Source: an uncultured Clostridia bacterium (lineage in GTDB: Bacteria; Bacillota; Clostridia; Acetivibrionales; CALMWN01). Taken from it: a stretch of 26,903 bases of DNA. Below the pieces are notes generated by a model that searched no databases, was not told where the DNA came from, and saw only the letters and a program-made list of their open reading frames with translations. The stretch is from assembly GCA_937873555.1 (NCBI GenBank), contig CALMWN010000575.1, positions 1-26,903 of the forward strand. The letters run 5' to 3'. Below are positions 7,221 to 15,705 of the stretch, piece after piece. Each line of letters starts with the position of its first letter. Position 1 is the first letter of the stretch. The position numbers were made by a program, and so were the translations under genes.

Positions 7221-7249
7221 AATTTAACACAATTCCTATTAAAAGTCAA
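7221..7249 (-). promoter_or_regulatory. Promoter of rpmG-secE-nusG-rplK-rplA
   Basis: On the minus strand TTGACT (7244-7249) and TAAATT (7221-7226) are separated by exactly 17 bases. Transcription should start near 7214, leaving a leader of about 90 nt before rpmG. It lies between ilvB and rpmG, so the ribosomal cluster does not depend on read-through from ilvDB. Confidence 0.75.
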
Positions 7250-7315
7250 GGCATTTATTTCATACATTCATACATGCCGGCATTAGTTCTGCATCCACAC
7301 ATTTTCAATTTCCAT

Positions 7316-7366
7316 CAGCCATCATCTGTTGGCTGTCGGCCAACAGCCAACAGCCAATCGCCAAAT
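7316..7366. repeat. GGCTGTTGGCTG-type repeat with hairpin downstream of ilvB
   Basis: TGTTGGCTGT (7327-7336) and ACAGCCAACA (7343-7352) form a 10-bp stem with a 6-base loop. They lie within further partial copies of TTGGCTG/CAGCCAA (e.g. 7349-7357 and TTGGCGATTGG on minus). It lies directly after the ilvB stop. There is no U-tract, so it is a poor intrinsic terminator. It looks like a small dispersed intergenic repeat, which only a genome-wide search could prove. Confidence 0.55.
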
Positions 7367-7367
7367 A

Positions 7368-9035
7368 TTATTCCAGTATTAATTCATTTATGGGCGCACC
7401 GGGAGGCACAATTGGAAATACCTTGTCATCCTTGTCTATTTCAAAGTTAATGAGTACCGGCTTATCCTTTGAAGCCAGAGCTTTCAATATGGCGGCGTCC
7501 ACTTCTTCCGGTTTTTTAACATTTATGCCTGTGGCACCGAAGGCTTCCGCAAGAGCCACAAAATCAGTTCCCCTGTCGATGGTGGTCGCCGAATATCTGC
7601 CGTCATAGAATAATTCCTGCCACTGTCTTACCATTCCCAGGACATGATTATTGAGAAGCGCCACAATCACCGGAAGCTTGTATTCGACCGCGGTTGCCAG
7701 CTCTGTACAGTTCATTCTGAAGCTTCCGTCACCTGCCACATTGATAACCTTCTTATCCGGCCTTCCAAGCTGTGCTCCTAGGCATGCTCCCAAACCAAAA
7801 CCCATGGTTCCCAGTCCGCCTGATGAGATAAACTGTCTTGGCATCGTATATTTGTAATACTGCGCGGCCCAGATCTGGTTCTGTCCAACCTCAGTAGTGA
7901 TCAGCGCATCACCCCTGGTAAGCTCATATATTCTTTCAACAATGTAATGAGGCCTTAATACATTGTCCTGCGGGTATTTAAGGGGATAGGTTTCCTTCCA
8001 TTCCCTTATTTTCGCGTTCCACTCTTCGTTTTCCCTCTTATCTATCTTCGCGTTCAGATGCTTCAATATCTTTTTTATATTTCCCACCAATGGATAATGC
8101 ACTACTAGGTTTTTTCCTATTTCGGCGGGATCTATGTCAATATGCATGATTTTGGCATTTGGAGCAAAATTACGAACATTGCTGATAACCCTGTCGCTGA
8201 ATCTGGCTCCTATGGCTATGAACAAATCGGAATCCGATACCGCCATATTGGAGGTTTTAGTCCCATGCATCCCTACAAGTCCGGTAAAAAGCTCGTGGTT
8301 GCCCGGAAATGCACCCAGGCCCATCAATGTAGTGGTTACGGGTATGCCGGATTTTTCAGCCATTGCCGCCACTTCGCTGCTTGCCCCTGCTATGGATACT
8401 CCTCCGCCCGCCAGAATAATGGGCCTTTTTGCGTTGTTTATCGCGTCTGCAGCTTCATCAATTTCCGACTCACTTACACCCATCGGAATATCCTGTGGCT
8501 TTTTCAGCGGTTTGTGTTCAAATTCGGTATATGCGGCTGTGACATCCTTGCATATATCCACAAGAACAGGCCCCGGCCTTCCCTCTTTTGCCACAATGAA
8601 GGCTTCCCTTATAACATCTGCAAGCTTTGTTACATCCTTTACTATATAATTATGTTTTGTTATAGGCATGGTTATACCGGTAATATCAACCTCCTGGAAA
8701 GAATCTTTTCCCAGCAGCGCTGTTGTGACCTGGCCTGTAAAAGCTACCATCGGCACCGAGTCCATATATGCAGTCGCAATTCCTGTTACCAGGTTGGTCG
8801 CGCCGGGACCGGATGTGGCAATACACACTCCGACTTTCCCCGTAGCTCTGGCATAGCCGTCCGCCGCATGTGAAGCCCCCTGTTCGTGAGAAGTCAGTAT
8901 GTGCTTTATTTCATTTCTTGCTTTGTACAATGCATCATATATATATAAAACCGCTCCGCCCGGGAAGCCGAATACTGTGTCAACTCCCTGCTCCTTGAGA
9001 CACTCAACAAAAATTTCCGCACCGCTCAATTTCAT
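7368..9035 (-). CDS. ilvB: Acetolactate synthase, large (catalytic) subunit
   Basis: This thiamine-diphosphate enzyme condenses two pyruvates to acetolactate, or pyruvate with 2-oxobutyrate, as the first shared step of valine/leucine/isoleucine synthesis. It has 555 residues. The start is the ATG at 9033-9035, 7 nt after AAGGAGG; the earlier in-frame ATG lies upstream of that site. Visible features are the N-terminal FGFPGGAVLYIYDAL, the catalytic glutamate E51 in TSHEQGASHAADGYARATGK, and the thiamine-diphosphate/Mg motif GDGSFRMNCTEL...ALLNN. The VRQWQELFYDGRYSAT segment is typical of the FAD-containing biosynthetic form rather than the catabolic AlsS. It follows ilvD by about 55 bases in one operon. 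No regulatory small subunit (ilvN) is next to it, so that subunit must be elsewhere or absent. Confidence 0.95.
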   Translation of the reverse strand: MKLSGAEIFVECLKEQGVDTVFGFPGGAVLYIYDALYKARNEIKHILTSHEQGASHAADGYARATGKVGVCIATSGPGATNLVTGIATAYMDSVPMVAFTGQVTTALLGKDSFQEVDITGITMPITKHNYIVKDVTKLADVIREAFIVAKEGRPGPVLVDICKDVTAAYTEFEHKPLKKPQDIPMGVSESEIDEAADAINNAKRPIILAGGGVSIAGASSEVAAMAEKSGIPVTTTLMGLGAFPGNHELFTGLVGMHGTKTSNMAVSDSDLFIAIGARFSDRVISNVRNFAPNAKIMHIDIDPAEIGKNLVVHYPLVGNIKKILKHLNAKIDKRENEEWNAKIREWKETYPLKYPQDNVLRPHYIVERIYELTRGDALITTEVGQNQIWAAQYYKYTMPRQFISSGGLGTMGFGLGACLGAQLGRPDKKVINVAGDGSFRMNCTELATAVEYKLPVIVALLNNHVLGMVRQWQELFYDGRYSATTIDRGTDFVALAEAFGATGINVKKPEEVDAAILKALASKDKPVLINFEIDKDDKVFPIVPPGAPINELILE

Positions 9036-9090
9036 TTTAATACCTCCTTGCATAGAAACTGCATTTTGAATAAATTTACAGCAAACGGTT

Positions 9091-10752
9091 TTAATTCTTC
9101 AATATCGCTCCCGTGCTTGCCGATGAAACAAGCTTTGCATACCTTCCAAGGTAGCCCTTGGTTATCTTTGGCACCGGTGCCTCCCATTCCGACATCCTTC
9201 TCTTAATTTCTTCATCCGAAACCTCTGCATTCAATTTACCATTCGGAATGTCTATAGAAATTATGTCGCCCTCCCTGACTGCTGCAACAGGACCTCCCTC
9301 CATGGCTTCCGGGGATACATGTCCGATGGATGCTCCCCTCGATGCTCCGGAAAAACGCCCATCCGTAATGAGTGCAACATCCTTGTCAAGCCCCATCCCT
9401 GCAATTGCAGAAGTCGGGCCGAGCATTTCACGCATGCCCGGGCCGCCCTTTGGCCCCTCATACCTGATAAAAATAACATCTCCCTTGACTATCTTTCCAT
9501 TATATATGGCCTGTATCGCCTCATCCTCCGAATCAAACACCCTTGCAGGTCCCTTATGCACAAGCATCTCCTGTGCTACCGCAGAGCGCTTTACCACTGC
9601 ACCGTCGGGCGCGATGTTCCCTCTTAAAACCGCGATTCCACCCGTAGTGCTGTATGGATTCTCTATATTTTTTATTACACTATAGTCTGTAACCTTCGCC
9701 TTTGCAATGTTTTCCTCAACAGTTCCGCCTGTGACGGTCATCAGGTTAAGATGCAGCAGGTTCTTTTTGGTGAGTTCCTTCATAACCGCCTGTACACCGC
9801 CGGCAGCGTAGAGGTCCTGTATATGATGCTCTCCTGCAGGCGCAAGGTGGCAAAGGTTCGGTACCCTGCTGCTGAATTCATTTATAATATCCAGATTGAT
9901 TTCAACCCCCGCTTCGCTTGCTATTGCCGGCAGATGGAGCACGGAATTGGTAGAGCATCCAAGTGCCATATCAACCACAAGAGCATTTTCAAAGGCTTCA
10001 TAAGTCAGTATATCCGAAGGCTTTATATCCTTTTCAACCAGCTCCATGACTTTCATACCGGCCATTTTTGCCAGCCGGATTCTTTCTGCGTACACCGCCG
10101 GTATGGTGCCATTACCCGGAAGTCCTAATCCCAACACCTCAGTCAGACAGTTCATGGAATTGGCGGTAAACATACCTGAACATGAACCGCAGCCCGGACA
10201 TGCATGGTCTTCGTATTCACATACTTCCTCTTCCGTAATTGTTCCTGCCTTGAATGAGCCGACCGCTTCAAACACGCTGTTCAAGTCAAGCTGCTTTCCG
10301 TTCCTTTTTATTGAAAGCATTGGTCCGCCGCTGACTACAATCGACGGTACGTTTATTCTTGCAAGGGCCATCAGCATTCCTGGAACTATTTTGTCGCAGT
10401 TGGGTATAAACACCATCCCGTCAAAACTGTGAGCCATTCCCATTGCCTCGCACGAGTCCGCTATCAGCTCTCTTGAGGCAAGTGAGTATTTCATACCCAA
10501 ATGTCCCATCGCAATTCCGTCGCATACACCTATTGCGCCGAACTCTACAGGTGTGCCTCCGGCCATTCTTATTCCTGCTTTTACAGCCTCAGTAATTTTA
10601 TCCAGGTGAATATGTCCGGGAATAATTTCATTTTTAGCATTCGCTACACCTATCAACGGTCTTCGGATTTCCTCATCAGTATATCCCATTGCTTTAAAAA
10701 GCGACCTGTGCGGCGCTCTTTCTATACCTTTTTTCACGATATCACTTCTCAT
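9091..10752 (-). CDS. ilvD: Dihydroxy-acid dehydratase
   Basis: This iron-sulfur enzyme dehydrates 2,3-dihydroxy-acids to 2-oxo acids, the third step of branched-chain amino acid synthesis. It has 553 residues from the ATG at 10750-10752, with GCGGGG about 8 nt upstream; a TTG two codons earlier is possible but not favoured. Conserved elements are GVANAKNEIIPGHIHLDK, FGAIGVCDGIAMGHLGMKYS, PNCDKIVPGM (C119) and the CPGCGSCSGMFTANSMNCL cluster, plus a C-terminal GRFSGASRGASIGHVSPEA. The residue after IIP is G (PGH), as in the oxygen-labile E. coli type; [2Fe-2S] members have PCN there. This fits an anaerobe. It is the first gene of the ilvDB pair. Confidence 0.96.
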   Translation of the reverse strand: MRSDIVKKGIERAPHRSLFKAMGYTDEEIRRPLIGVANAKNEIIPGHIHLDKITEAVKAGIRMAGGTPVEFGAIGVCDGIAMGHLGMKYSLASRELIADSCEAMGMAHSFDGMVFIPNCDKIVPGMLMALARINVPSIVVSGGPMLSIKRNGKQLDLNSVFEAVGSFKAGTITEEEVCEYEDHACPGCGSCSGMFTANSMNCLTEVLGLGLPGNGTIPAVYAERIRLAKMAGMKVMELVEKDIKPSDILTYEAFENALVVDMALGCSTNSVLHLPAIASEAGVEINLDIINEFSSRVPNLCHLAPAGEHHIQDLYAAGGVQAVMKELTKKNLLHLNLMTVTGGTVEENIAKAKVTDYSVIKNIENPYSTTGGIAVLRGNIAPDGAVVKRSAVAQEMLVHKGPARVFDSEDEAIQAIYNGKIVKGDVIFIRYEGPKGGPGMREMLGPTSAIAGMGLDKDVALITDGRFSGASRGASIGHVSPEAMEGGPVAAVREGDIISIDIPNGKLNAEVSDEEIKRRMSEWEAPVPKITKGYLGRYAKLVSSASTGAILKN

Positions 10753-10820
10753 ATTCAAAACCCCGCTTTCTATAAATACCCGATAGTTATTTAAGTAATA
10801 ACCATTACAGTCGTCATGAT

Positions 10821-10862
10821 TTATTTGGAAATTAATCTTAAGTCCGGCAAAAAGTCCGACAT
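10821..10862 (-). CDS. Possible 13-codon leader peptide upstream of ilvD
   Basis: On the minus strand an ATG (10860-10862) opens a 13-codon frame reading MSDFLPDLRLISK, ending with TAA about 70 bases before ilvD. Three Leu and one Ile in thirteen residues recall branched-chain amino acid leader peptides. However, no ribosome binding site is close to the ATG and no terminator/antiterminator pair lies between it and ilvD. It may be chance. Confidence 0.2.
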   Translation of the reverse strand: MSDFLPDLRLISK

Positions 10863-10889
10863 GCTGTAGTTTTAACCAATCCCTATAAC

Positions 10890-10913
10890 AATAGCCGGGC
10901 TTCCCCGGCTATT
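10890..10913. other. Strong GC-rich hairpin in the cvpA-ilvD spacer
   Basis: AATAGCCGGG (10890-10899) and CCCGGCTATT (10904-10913) form a perfect 10-bp stem with a 4-base loop. On the minus strand the following bases (GTTATAGG) are not U-rich. On plus they are ATATTTTAA. It may terminate the cvpA transcript inefficiently, or stabilise the ilvD leader if the promoter at 10927-10956 is used. Confidence 0.6.
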
Positions 10914-10926
10914 ATATTTTAAGGTT

Positions 10927-10956
10927 ATTTTACTACTTTTACACTGAAAAAGTCCA
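10927..10956 (-). promoter_or_regulatory. Weak candidate promoter for ilvD-ilvB
   Basis: On the minus strand TGGACT (10951-10956), an 18-base spacer, and TAAAAT (10927-10932). The match is moderate. It would give a leader of about 165 nt containing the 10890-10913 hairpin. No T-box (no AGGGTGGNACCGCG-type motif) is visible in the spacer. Confidence 0.35.
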
Positions 10957-11042
10957 GTACTTTAACAAAAAAGCATAATTCGTGAATAAATCAAAAAAGC
11001 TTTTATTGTTTTCGTTAATTTTCAAGGCCAAAGCCTTTCACA

Positions 11043-11768
11043 TTAGACTATCCTCCCTTTCGGGAACATCCAGTCAATAATGAAATTGTTTTGATAAAAG
11101 AATTTGGCAACAATGGAATTGTCTACTGCATCGAAAAAAGGTTTGAACGTTGGTGAAGTATTGAAAAGCATCAATACTGCCAATACTATATATATTGTCA
11201 GCAATCCTTCCACGGCACCGAAGGCAAATCCGCCCAGCTTGTCAACCTGCTTGAACAGCGGAAGCTTCGCCAGACCCTGGAGGATGAACCTCACAAATAC
11301 CAGAGCTATCCGTATCAGTATATATAAAAGTACGAGGCTTATGATATCAATAACCAGCTTGGCCAGCTCCCCGCTTATGGCATCCATTATCCTGTTCATG
11401 TCGAAAAGCTTGAACACATCCGGCATTTGATTTACCAGTGTCCCTCTCAGGCTTTCCTTGACAAAGCCTGGAAGCTGGAGATTGTTGATAACCGTATCTG
11501 CAGCAGCCTGTTTAACCTGGCTGTTGACTCCAGGTGCCTGGGTTTGCTGCTGTCTTAGCAGGTTTTTGAGGATTGAAGCCTTAATATTGGTATACAATGC
11601 AGTTTTCATCAGGATATTGGCAACCAGAGGGTAGCACTTTATGGAAACGATTATTGATACAAAAAACGATGCAAGCTTGAACATCGAATAGATGAATCCT
11701 TTTGACAAGCCTATTATCCCAAATACCAGTATGATTCCAACAACTATAAAATCACTCCAGTTCAACAA
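11043..11768 (-). CDS. CvpA family membrane protein
   Basis: This protein of 241 residues begins LNWSDFIVVGIILVFGIIGL and has about four hydrophobic segments (near 5-25, 32-48, 135-160, 180-205). The FxxGxxxGLSKGFIYSMFKL region at the N-terminus and FGAVEGLLTIYIVLAVL near the C-terminus are typical of the CvpA/colicin V production family. In E. coli CvpA is needed for colicin V export and bile/envelope stress tolerance; the molecular activity is not settled. The start codon is TTG (11766-11768), chosen because GGGGGTG lies 6-8 nt upstream. It is longer than many CvpA proteins because of a central soluble insert (about 60-125). It is 20 bases after the DUF5711-type gene and co-transcribed with it. 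I do not assign a gene symbol. Confidence 0.82.
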   Translation of the reverse strand: MLNWSDFIVVGIILVFGIIGLSKGFIYSMFKLASFFVSIIVSIKCYPLVANILMKTALYTNIKASILKNLLRQQQTQAPGVNSQVKQAAADTVINNLQLPGFVKESLRGTLVNQMPDVFKLFDMNRIMDAISGELAKLVIDIISLVLLYILIRIALVFVRFILQGLAKLPLFKQVDKLGGFAFGAVEGLLTIYIVLAVLMLFNTSPTFKPFFDAVDNSIVAKFFYQNNFIIDWMFPKGRIV

Positions 11769-11788
11769 TTATAACACCCCCGTTTGTC

Positions 11789-12988
11789 TTAAAACACCTT
11801 GACTATGTCAACACTGTTCCTGGTCAGTACGGCAGCCTCCTGCCGGTCCAGAAAAAACACTTTTAATGCCTCTGTCCTGGGTATATATTTCCCTACCTGT
11901 TTTCCCTTCATATTTACAAAATTAACTTCTCTGCCCGTGTTCACAGCTATTGTGTCGTTTTGCACCGCCAGGTTTCTTACTTCTCCCTCTGTCTGGAAGG
12001 TTCCGTTCTGCTGCCCAGACATGTTTAATATTCTGACCTCACTGCTGCCCCCGCTGAAAACCGGAGACTGGTTGTTGTCACTCACTGCGGCAACAATATA
12101 TTTCCCCGGTACTATTCCCGAACTGCATACCTTCATCCCATCGAAGTCCCTGTTCCATTTTTCATTACCGTTCTTATCCAGGCATACAATTCCCGAATCA
12201 CCCACAGCAGCAATATATGAGTCATTTAAATACCATATGGACGGAAAGATATTGTCATCCTTTGAGTACTTGCCGGATAACGGTTTGCCAAGCATATCCG
12301 TAAATTCCAGAGCAGAATTGACCCTTATTCCCGATACGTCCATGCTGTAAATTGTAACCTGTTTACCGAAAGGTGACACCCTGCTTGACACAGGATAGCG
12401 TTCAGCAACGCTCCGGGAGAAAAATTCATTGCCCTGAAGGTTGTATACGGTAACTACTCCCTTATAGCCTTTAGCTTCTTTGATGACGGATACGTGCCCG
12501 CCCTCACTGATGTCTATGTTAATTATATTACCGTCGGTTTTTTTATTCCATTTTATTTCTTTTCCTTCAATTATGTAAAAGTCCTTGTTTCCCATATCCG
12601 CCAACAGCATATACTGCCCTGCTGTCTTGATCATGGGATTGATGGCACCTGCCGGAATTTTCCACAACTCGGCACCGCTTTTGTCAAGTCCCGACAAGCC
12701 TTCCTTTGTAGCTTTGATGATCTGCCCTTTGTATGTATTTATTGACAGCCACTCTTTAGGATCGTATGCAATCTCAGACAGTTTCTGGCTGTAGGCCTCC
12801 TGCCTGTATGAAGTAAATCCCCGCTTCACCAGATCCTTTACGTTTATGCTTCTTATATCCACGTCCTGGCTCTTGAAATATACAAAGCCCGCTAATCCAA
12901 CCACCAAAACAAGCAGCAGCGAAAACACAATTATGCTCGATTTTGGCCCGGTCAGAGCTGGATTTGTTTTTTGCTCAGGAATCTCCAC
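11789..12988 (-). CDS. Membrane-anchored beta-propeller-like protein (DUF5711 type)
   Basis: This protein of 399 residues has a short cytosolic N-terminus and one transmembrane helix (about residues 19-38). A large predicted extracellular domain follows, with repeated strand-rich blocks. GLSGLDKSGAELWKIP and GIVCLDKNGNEKWNRDF are PQQ/quinoprotein-like propeller blades. No catalytic residues are recognised. The start is GTG (12986-12988), with AGGTGA 6-7 nt upstream; no ATG lies nearby in frame. It is directly upstream of the CvpA-family gene with a 20-base gap. I recall DUF5711 genes beside cvpA in Clostridia, but the function is unknown; a sensing or scaffold role at the outer membrane face is only inference. 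Confidence 0.75.
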   Translation of the reverse strand: MEIPEQKTNPALTGPKSSIIVFSLLLVLVVGLAGFVYFKSQDVDIRSINVKDLVKRGFTSYRQEAYSQKLSEIAYDPKEWLSINTYKGQIIKATKEGLSGLDKSGAELWKIPAGAINPMIKTAGQYMLLADMGNKDFYIIEGKEIKWNKKTDGNIINIDISEGGHVSVIKEAKGYKGVVTVYNLQGNEFFSRSVAERYPVSSRVSPFGKQVTIYSMDVSGIRVNSALEFTDMLGKPLSGKYSKDDNIFPSIWYLNDSYIAAVGDSGIVCLDKNGNEKWNRDFDGMKVCSSGIVPGKYIVAAVSDNNQSPVFSGGSSEVRILNMSGQQNGTFQTEGEVRNLAVQNDTIAVNTGREVNFVNMKGKQVGKYIPRTEALKVFFLDRQEAAVLTRNSVDIVKVF

Positions 12989-13025
12989 TTGTTTTCACCT
13001 CATATTTGTCTTATGTAAACTTTTG

Positions 13026-13037
13026 TACCAGGTGGTA
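13026..13037. promoter_or_regulatory. Short palindrome near a possible promoter of the DUF5711-cvpA pair
   Basis: TACCAGGTGGTA (13026-13037) is a 5+2+5 inverted repeat. On the minus strand it lies about 16 bases downstream of TGATAAAAT (extended -10 like, about 13053-13061), upstream of the GTG start at 12988. It could be an operator. The promoter has no convincing -35 box. Confidence 0.25.
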
Positions 13038-13128
13038 TTTCATACTTATTTTATCATAAGGGAAGATTTTTTTCACCAGTTTGTAAAAACAACATAAAAT
13101 TGCTTTCCTGTAAAAACTGACTTCTGCT

Positions 13129-14172
13129 TTATTGGCTTGATCTTAGTCCATTCACAATTATTACAAATATCATAAACATCCCGATGTATCCGAATACCGG
13201 ATATATTGCAGCAATCAGCCCTGCAAAACCATAGCTCGATAACGGTACCGCCAGTGCACATGTAACCGCTGCCGCCAGTTTGATGTTCATCCCGGTTTTA
13301 CTGCTTACCCGTTCTATGAAACAGTATCCGGAAGTCGCGGCGGATATCACCATTGCAAGGAAAAGGATTATGGAATAAAAATTACTCACGATAATACTGT
13401 ACTTTTCTACAATGTTAAGGACCGGTAGCTGCTGTGATTGAGCCTCGGGGTATGCTGTGAATATTGCGGTATTAAGAATGATCGCTATAAGGCACAGCAC
13501 GAATCCTCCCAGTATACCCCCGGCTGCTCCTACCCTCCGGGTCTTCAGATACGGAAGAAGACTGCACATGACCACTATGGACATTATACTGTTGTAACTT
13601 ACATAAACAAGTGATGAAAACAGCCAGTTTCCCGTCAGCTTGTTTAAGACTGCGGCAGCATTGAAAGCAGAAGTATCTTTAAAAACTATTATATATGCTC
13701 CTACTCCTATAATGCCTGCTATGAGAACAGGAGTTACCAGGGTGCTTGCCATAACCACCCCTTTTATATCTGCCGAGATTATGAGCATACATATTAGCGC
13801 CATTATGATCACACCCTGTGAAAAGCCTATTTCCAGTTTGCTGCTCAAAATATTTCCTCCACCTGCAATCATAATGCAGAAAAGGGATACCATAAACAAT
13901 GAAACCACCACTTCCATGATCCGTCCGGCGAACCAGCCCACCATGGGGAACAGGAATTCATCATAGTTTTTGATTCTTTCAGTGTACACCTTGTTCAATA
14001 CCATGCAACCTATTACCGAAAACAGGAATCCGGCGAATATTATTCCGTAGAAGCCGCCCTCATAATATGTTGAGAAAAACTGCATTATTTCCTGTCCTGA
14101 TGCAAATCCCGCACCGACAATGGTGGCAACATATATGCTTGCCACTTTTATGATATTCTTCACTTCTTCCAT
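13129..14172 (-). CDS. YkvI-type LeuT-fold membrane transporter
   Basis: This integral membrane protein of 347 residues has about ten hydrophobic segments. Near the N-terminus VATIVGAGFASGQEIMQFF has the unwound-helix GAGFASGQE motif characteristic of the YkvI group, related to the amino acid-polyamine-organocation/LeuT-fold families. AGGGNILSS follows about residue 100. Substrate specificity cannot be read from the sequence; related proteins are annotated only as putative amino acid or cation symporters. The ATG at 14170-14172 has a weak GGGAG site about 12 nt upstream. It is a single-gene unit: a terminator separates it from the upstream DUF4340 gene, and 140 bases separate it from the DUF5711 gene. 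Confidence 0.82.
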   Translation of the reverse strand: MEEVKNIIKVASIYVATIVGAGFASGQEIMQFFSTYYEGGFYGIIFAGFLFSVIGCMVLNKVYTERIKNYDEFLFPMVGWFAGRIMEVVVSLFMVSLFCIMIAGGGNILSSKLEIGFSQGVIIMALICMLIISADIKGVVMASTLVTPVLIAGIIGVGAYIIVFKDTSAFNAAAVLNKLTGNWLFSSLVYVSYNSIMSIVVMCSLLPYLKTRRVGAAGGILGGFVLCLIAIILNTAIFTAYPEAQSQQLPVLNIVEKYSIIVSNFYSIILFLAMVISAATSGYCFIERVSSKTGMNIKLAAAVTCALAVPLSSYGFAGLIAAIYPVFGYIGMFMIFVIIVNGLRSSQ

Positions 14173-14251
14173 TGTCCAAAACAGCTCCCGTATGAATTTA
14201 CTATAATTTTATGTGGGAGTTTGCATTCAAATTACATTAATTAAAGGCAAC

Positions 14252-14279
14252 AAAAAGCGAGGATTATTAAAATCCCCGC
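14252..14279 (-). terminator. Intrinsic terminator of the ABC/Gld-like operon
   Basis: On the minus strand GCGGGGATT (14271-14279) pairs with AATCCTCGC (14257-14265) with one G:U pair and a 5-base loop. It is followed by TTTTTGTTG (from 14256 down). It lies about 45 bases after the DUF4340 stop codon. Confidence 0.88.
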
Positions 14280-14322
14280 CTTCATAAACTTACAATGTTT
14301 CATCTTAATCTTTGTCTGATTC

Positions 14323-15705
14323 CTACTTACCTGCTGCAACAGCATCCATCAACTTCTTAAAGGAGTCCCTTACACCGTCTTTTTCATCGAATTTACTCTT
14401 TTCCACAATTATACCGCTGTATTTTCCATTTCTGACAACGTAGTAATACTTGTTATCCTTTGGTACGAACTCCACCTTCATTGTACCCGGATCTTTCTTC
14501 AGGTAGTATGTGAAGGTTATATCGGCTTTGCCTGAAGGTTTTCCCTGCGGTTCTATTTCACTCAAGGTCACACCTATCAGTGCCTGGTAGAAGGTCCTGA
14601 AGTACTGCTTGTCGTTGCTGTCCTTCATGGCCGCATCCTTGCCGTTTACGGTGAATTTGTCCTTGTCTTTGTCATCCTTGTCAGTTTCAATACCGCAGGT
14701 TGTGGTTTTGCCATCCAGATCCACATCTATTTTTGAAACATCCTGGATGTTCACAATATAGGCAAATACTTCGATTATTTCCTTAAGAGGCTTGTCCAGG
14801 AAGTTAAAGTTTGACTCATCAAGAGTAAATACACTGTTGCCGGTTCCGAGCTTCGCATATATTTCCGAGCCCCTTGTCTTTTCATGCCCGAAAAGTATCT
14901 CGGTTTTGCCTGACGCAGTCTCAACCTCCAGGGTATAGGAGGGATTCTTCAGTCCATATTTGTCAAGGTCTGCAGCATTATCTTCAATATAATCCTTTGC
15001 TGATAATGCAGAAACAGTGCTCAGCATGGGTGTCAGCTTGTCCAGCGCTGCATTTCCCTCAATCGGGTAAATCAGATTCCAGCTGTTTGCATCAACCTTC
15101 CTTGCAGAAAAAACCTTTTGTCCGTCCCTGCCCATTGCAAAGCCTATAGCATCTTCAGGCTTGATGGAAACCAACGTCATATCCCTTATTTTGTTCTTGT
15201 CGCCTGCCAGCATATCACCGGTATATGAGCTTATTGTGTATACCTTGCTGGTCCCTTTCTCCATTACGTAATATGCACCCTTTGAAGGTGTCTGGTCACC
15301 GATTTCTATGACTCTGGACGTCCCGTCCGACAGCTTCGCCGTTACCTCTACAGGGTTGTTCAAGCCGTATTGCGCAAGATCGGCCGCATTTTCCTCTATC
15401 ACCTTGTCTGCCGTAAGAGAGGAAAGGTCAATGGCTATACTACCCAATTTGCCTTTATCTGCCTTAAAGCCCTCAGGATAAGTGGCTGACCAATCATTGT
15501 CCTTTTTAACAAAAACAAATTTGCTGCCCCTGTTATTTATGGTAATTTCATTAAGCTTATTGCTGTCAAGCTCCATTATTTTAATGGTATTTTTTCCGGT
15601 ATCCTTGGAAGTGCTCTTTGACGGCTTTTTGCTTATATACACATATGCTCCCCCAAGAAGCGCTAATATCACAGCAAGGATAATAGCATTCCTGTACAGT
15701 CTCAT
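14323..15705 (-). CDS. DUF4340 domain protein, membrane-anchored
   Basis: This protein of 460 residues has an N-terminal transmembrane anchor (about 6-24) and an extracytoplasmic remainder rich in Lys and Asp. An internal duplication is visible: NAADLAQYGLNNPVEVTAKL (about residue 106) and NAADLDKYGLKNPSYTLEVE (about residue 245). Each copy is followed by a glycine-containing strand pair (IEIGDQTPSKGAYYVM; ILFGHEKTRGSEIYAKL). This repeat is the hallmark of DUF4340, whose function is unknown. The ATG overlaps the stop of the GldG-like gene (ATGA at 15702-15705), so the two are translationally coupled. A terminator follows. Its place in the operon suggests an outer-face partner of the ABC complex. 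Confidence 0.88.
   Translation of the reverse strand: MRLYRNAIILAVILALLGGAYVYISKKPSKSTSKDTGKNTIKIMELDSNKLNEITINNRGSKFVFVKKDNDWSATYPEGFKADKGKLGSIAIDLSSLTADKVIEENAADLAQYGLNNPVEVTAKLSDGTSRVIEIGDQTPSKGAYYVMEKGTSKVYTISSYTGDMLAGDKNKIRDMTLVSIKPEDAIGFAMGRDGQKVFSARKVDANSWNLIYPIEGNAALDKLTPMLSTVSALSAKDYIEDNAADLDKYGLKNPSYTLEVETASGKTEILFGHEKTRGSEIYAKLGTGNSVFTLDESNFNFLDKPLKEIIEVFAYIVNIQDVSKIDVDLDGKTTTCGIETDKDDKDKDKFTVNGKDAAMKDSNDKQYFRTFYQALIGVTLSEIEPQGKPSGKADITFTYYLKKDPGTMKVEFVPKDNKYYYVVRNGKYSGIIVEKSKFDEKDGVRDSFKKLMDAVAAGK

Noticed and set aside
8142..8873. Plus-strand open frame of 243 codons inside ilvB
   Set aside because: Antisense of a highly conserved enzyme gene; composition is Cys/Tyr/His-rich nonsense typical of shadow frames.
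10759..11042. T-box riboswitch upstream of ilvD
   Set aside because: No AGGGTGGNACCGCG-type T-box motif and no specifier-loop-like structure; the one strong hairpin lacks a U-tract on the minus strand.
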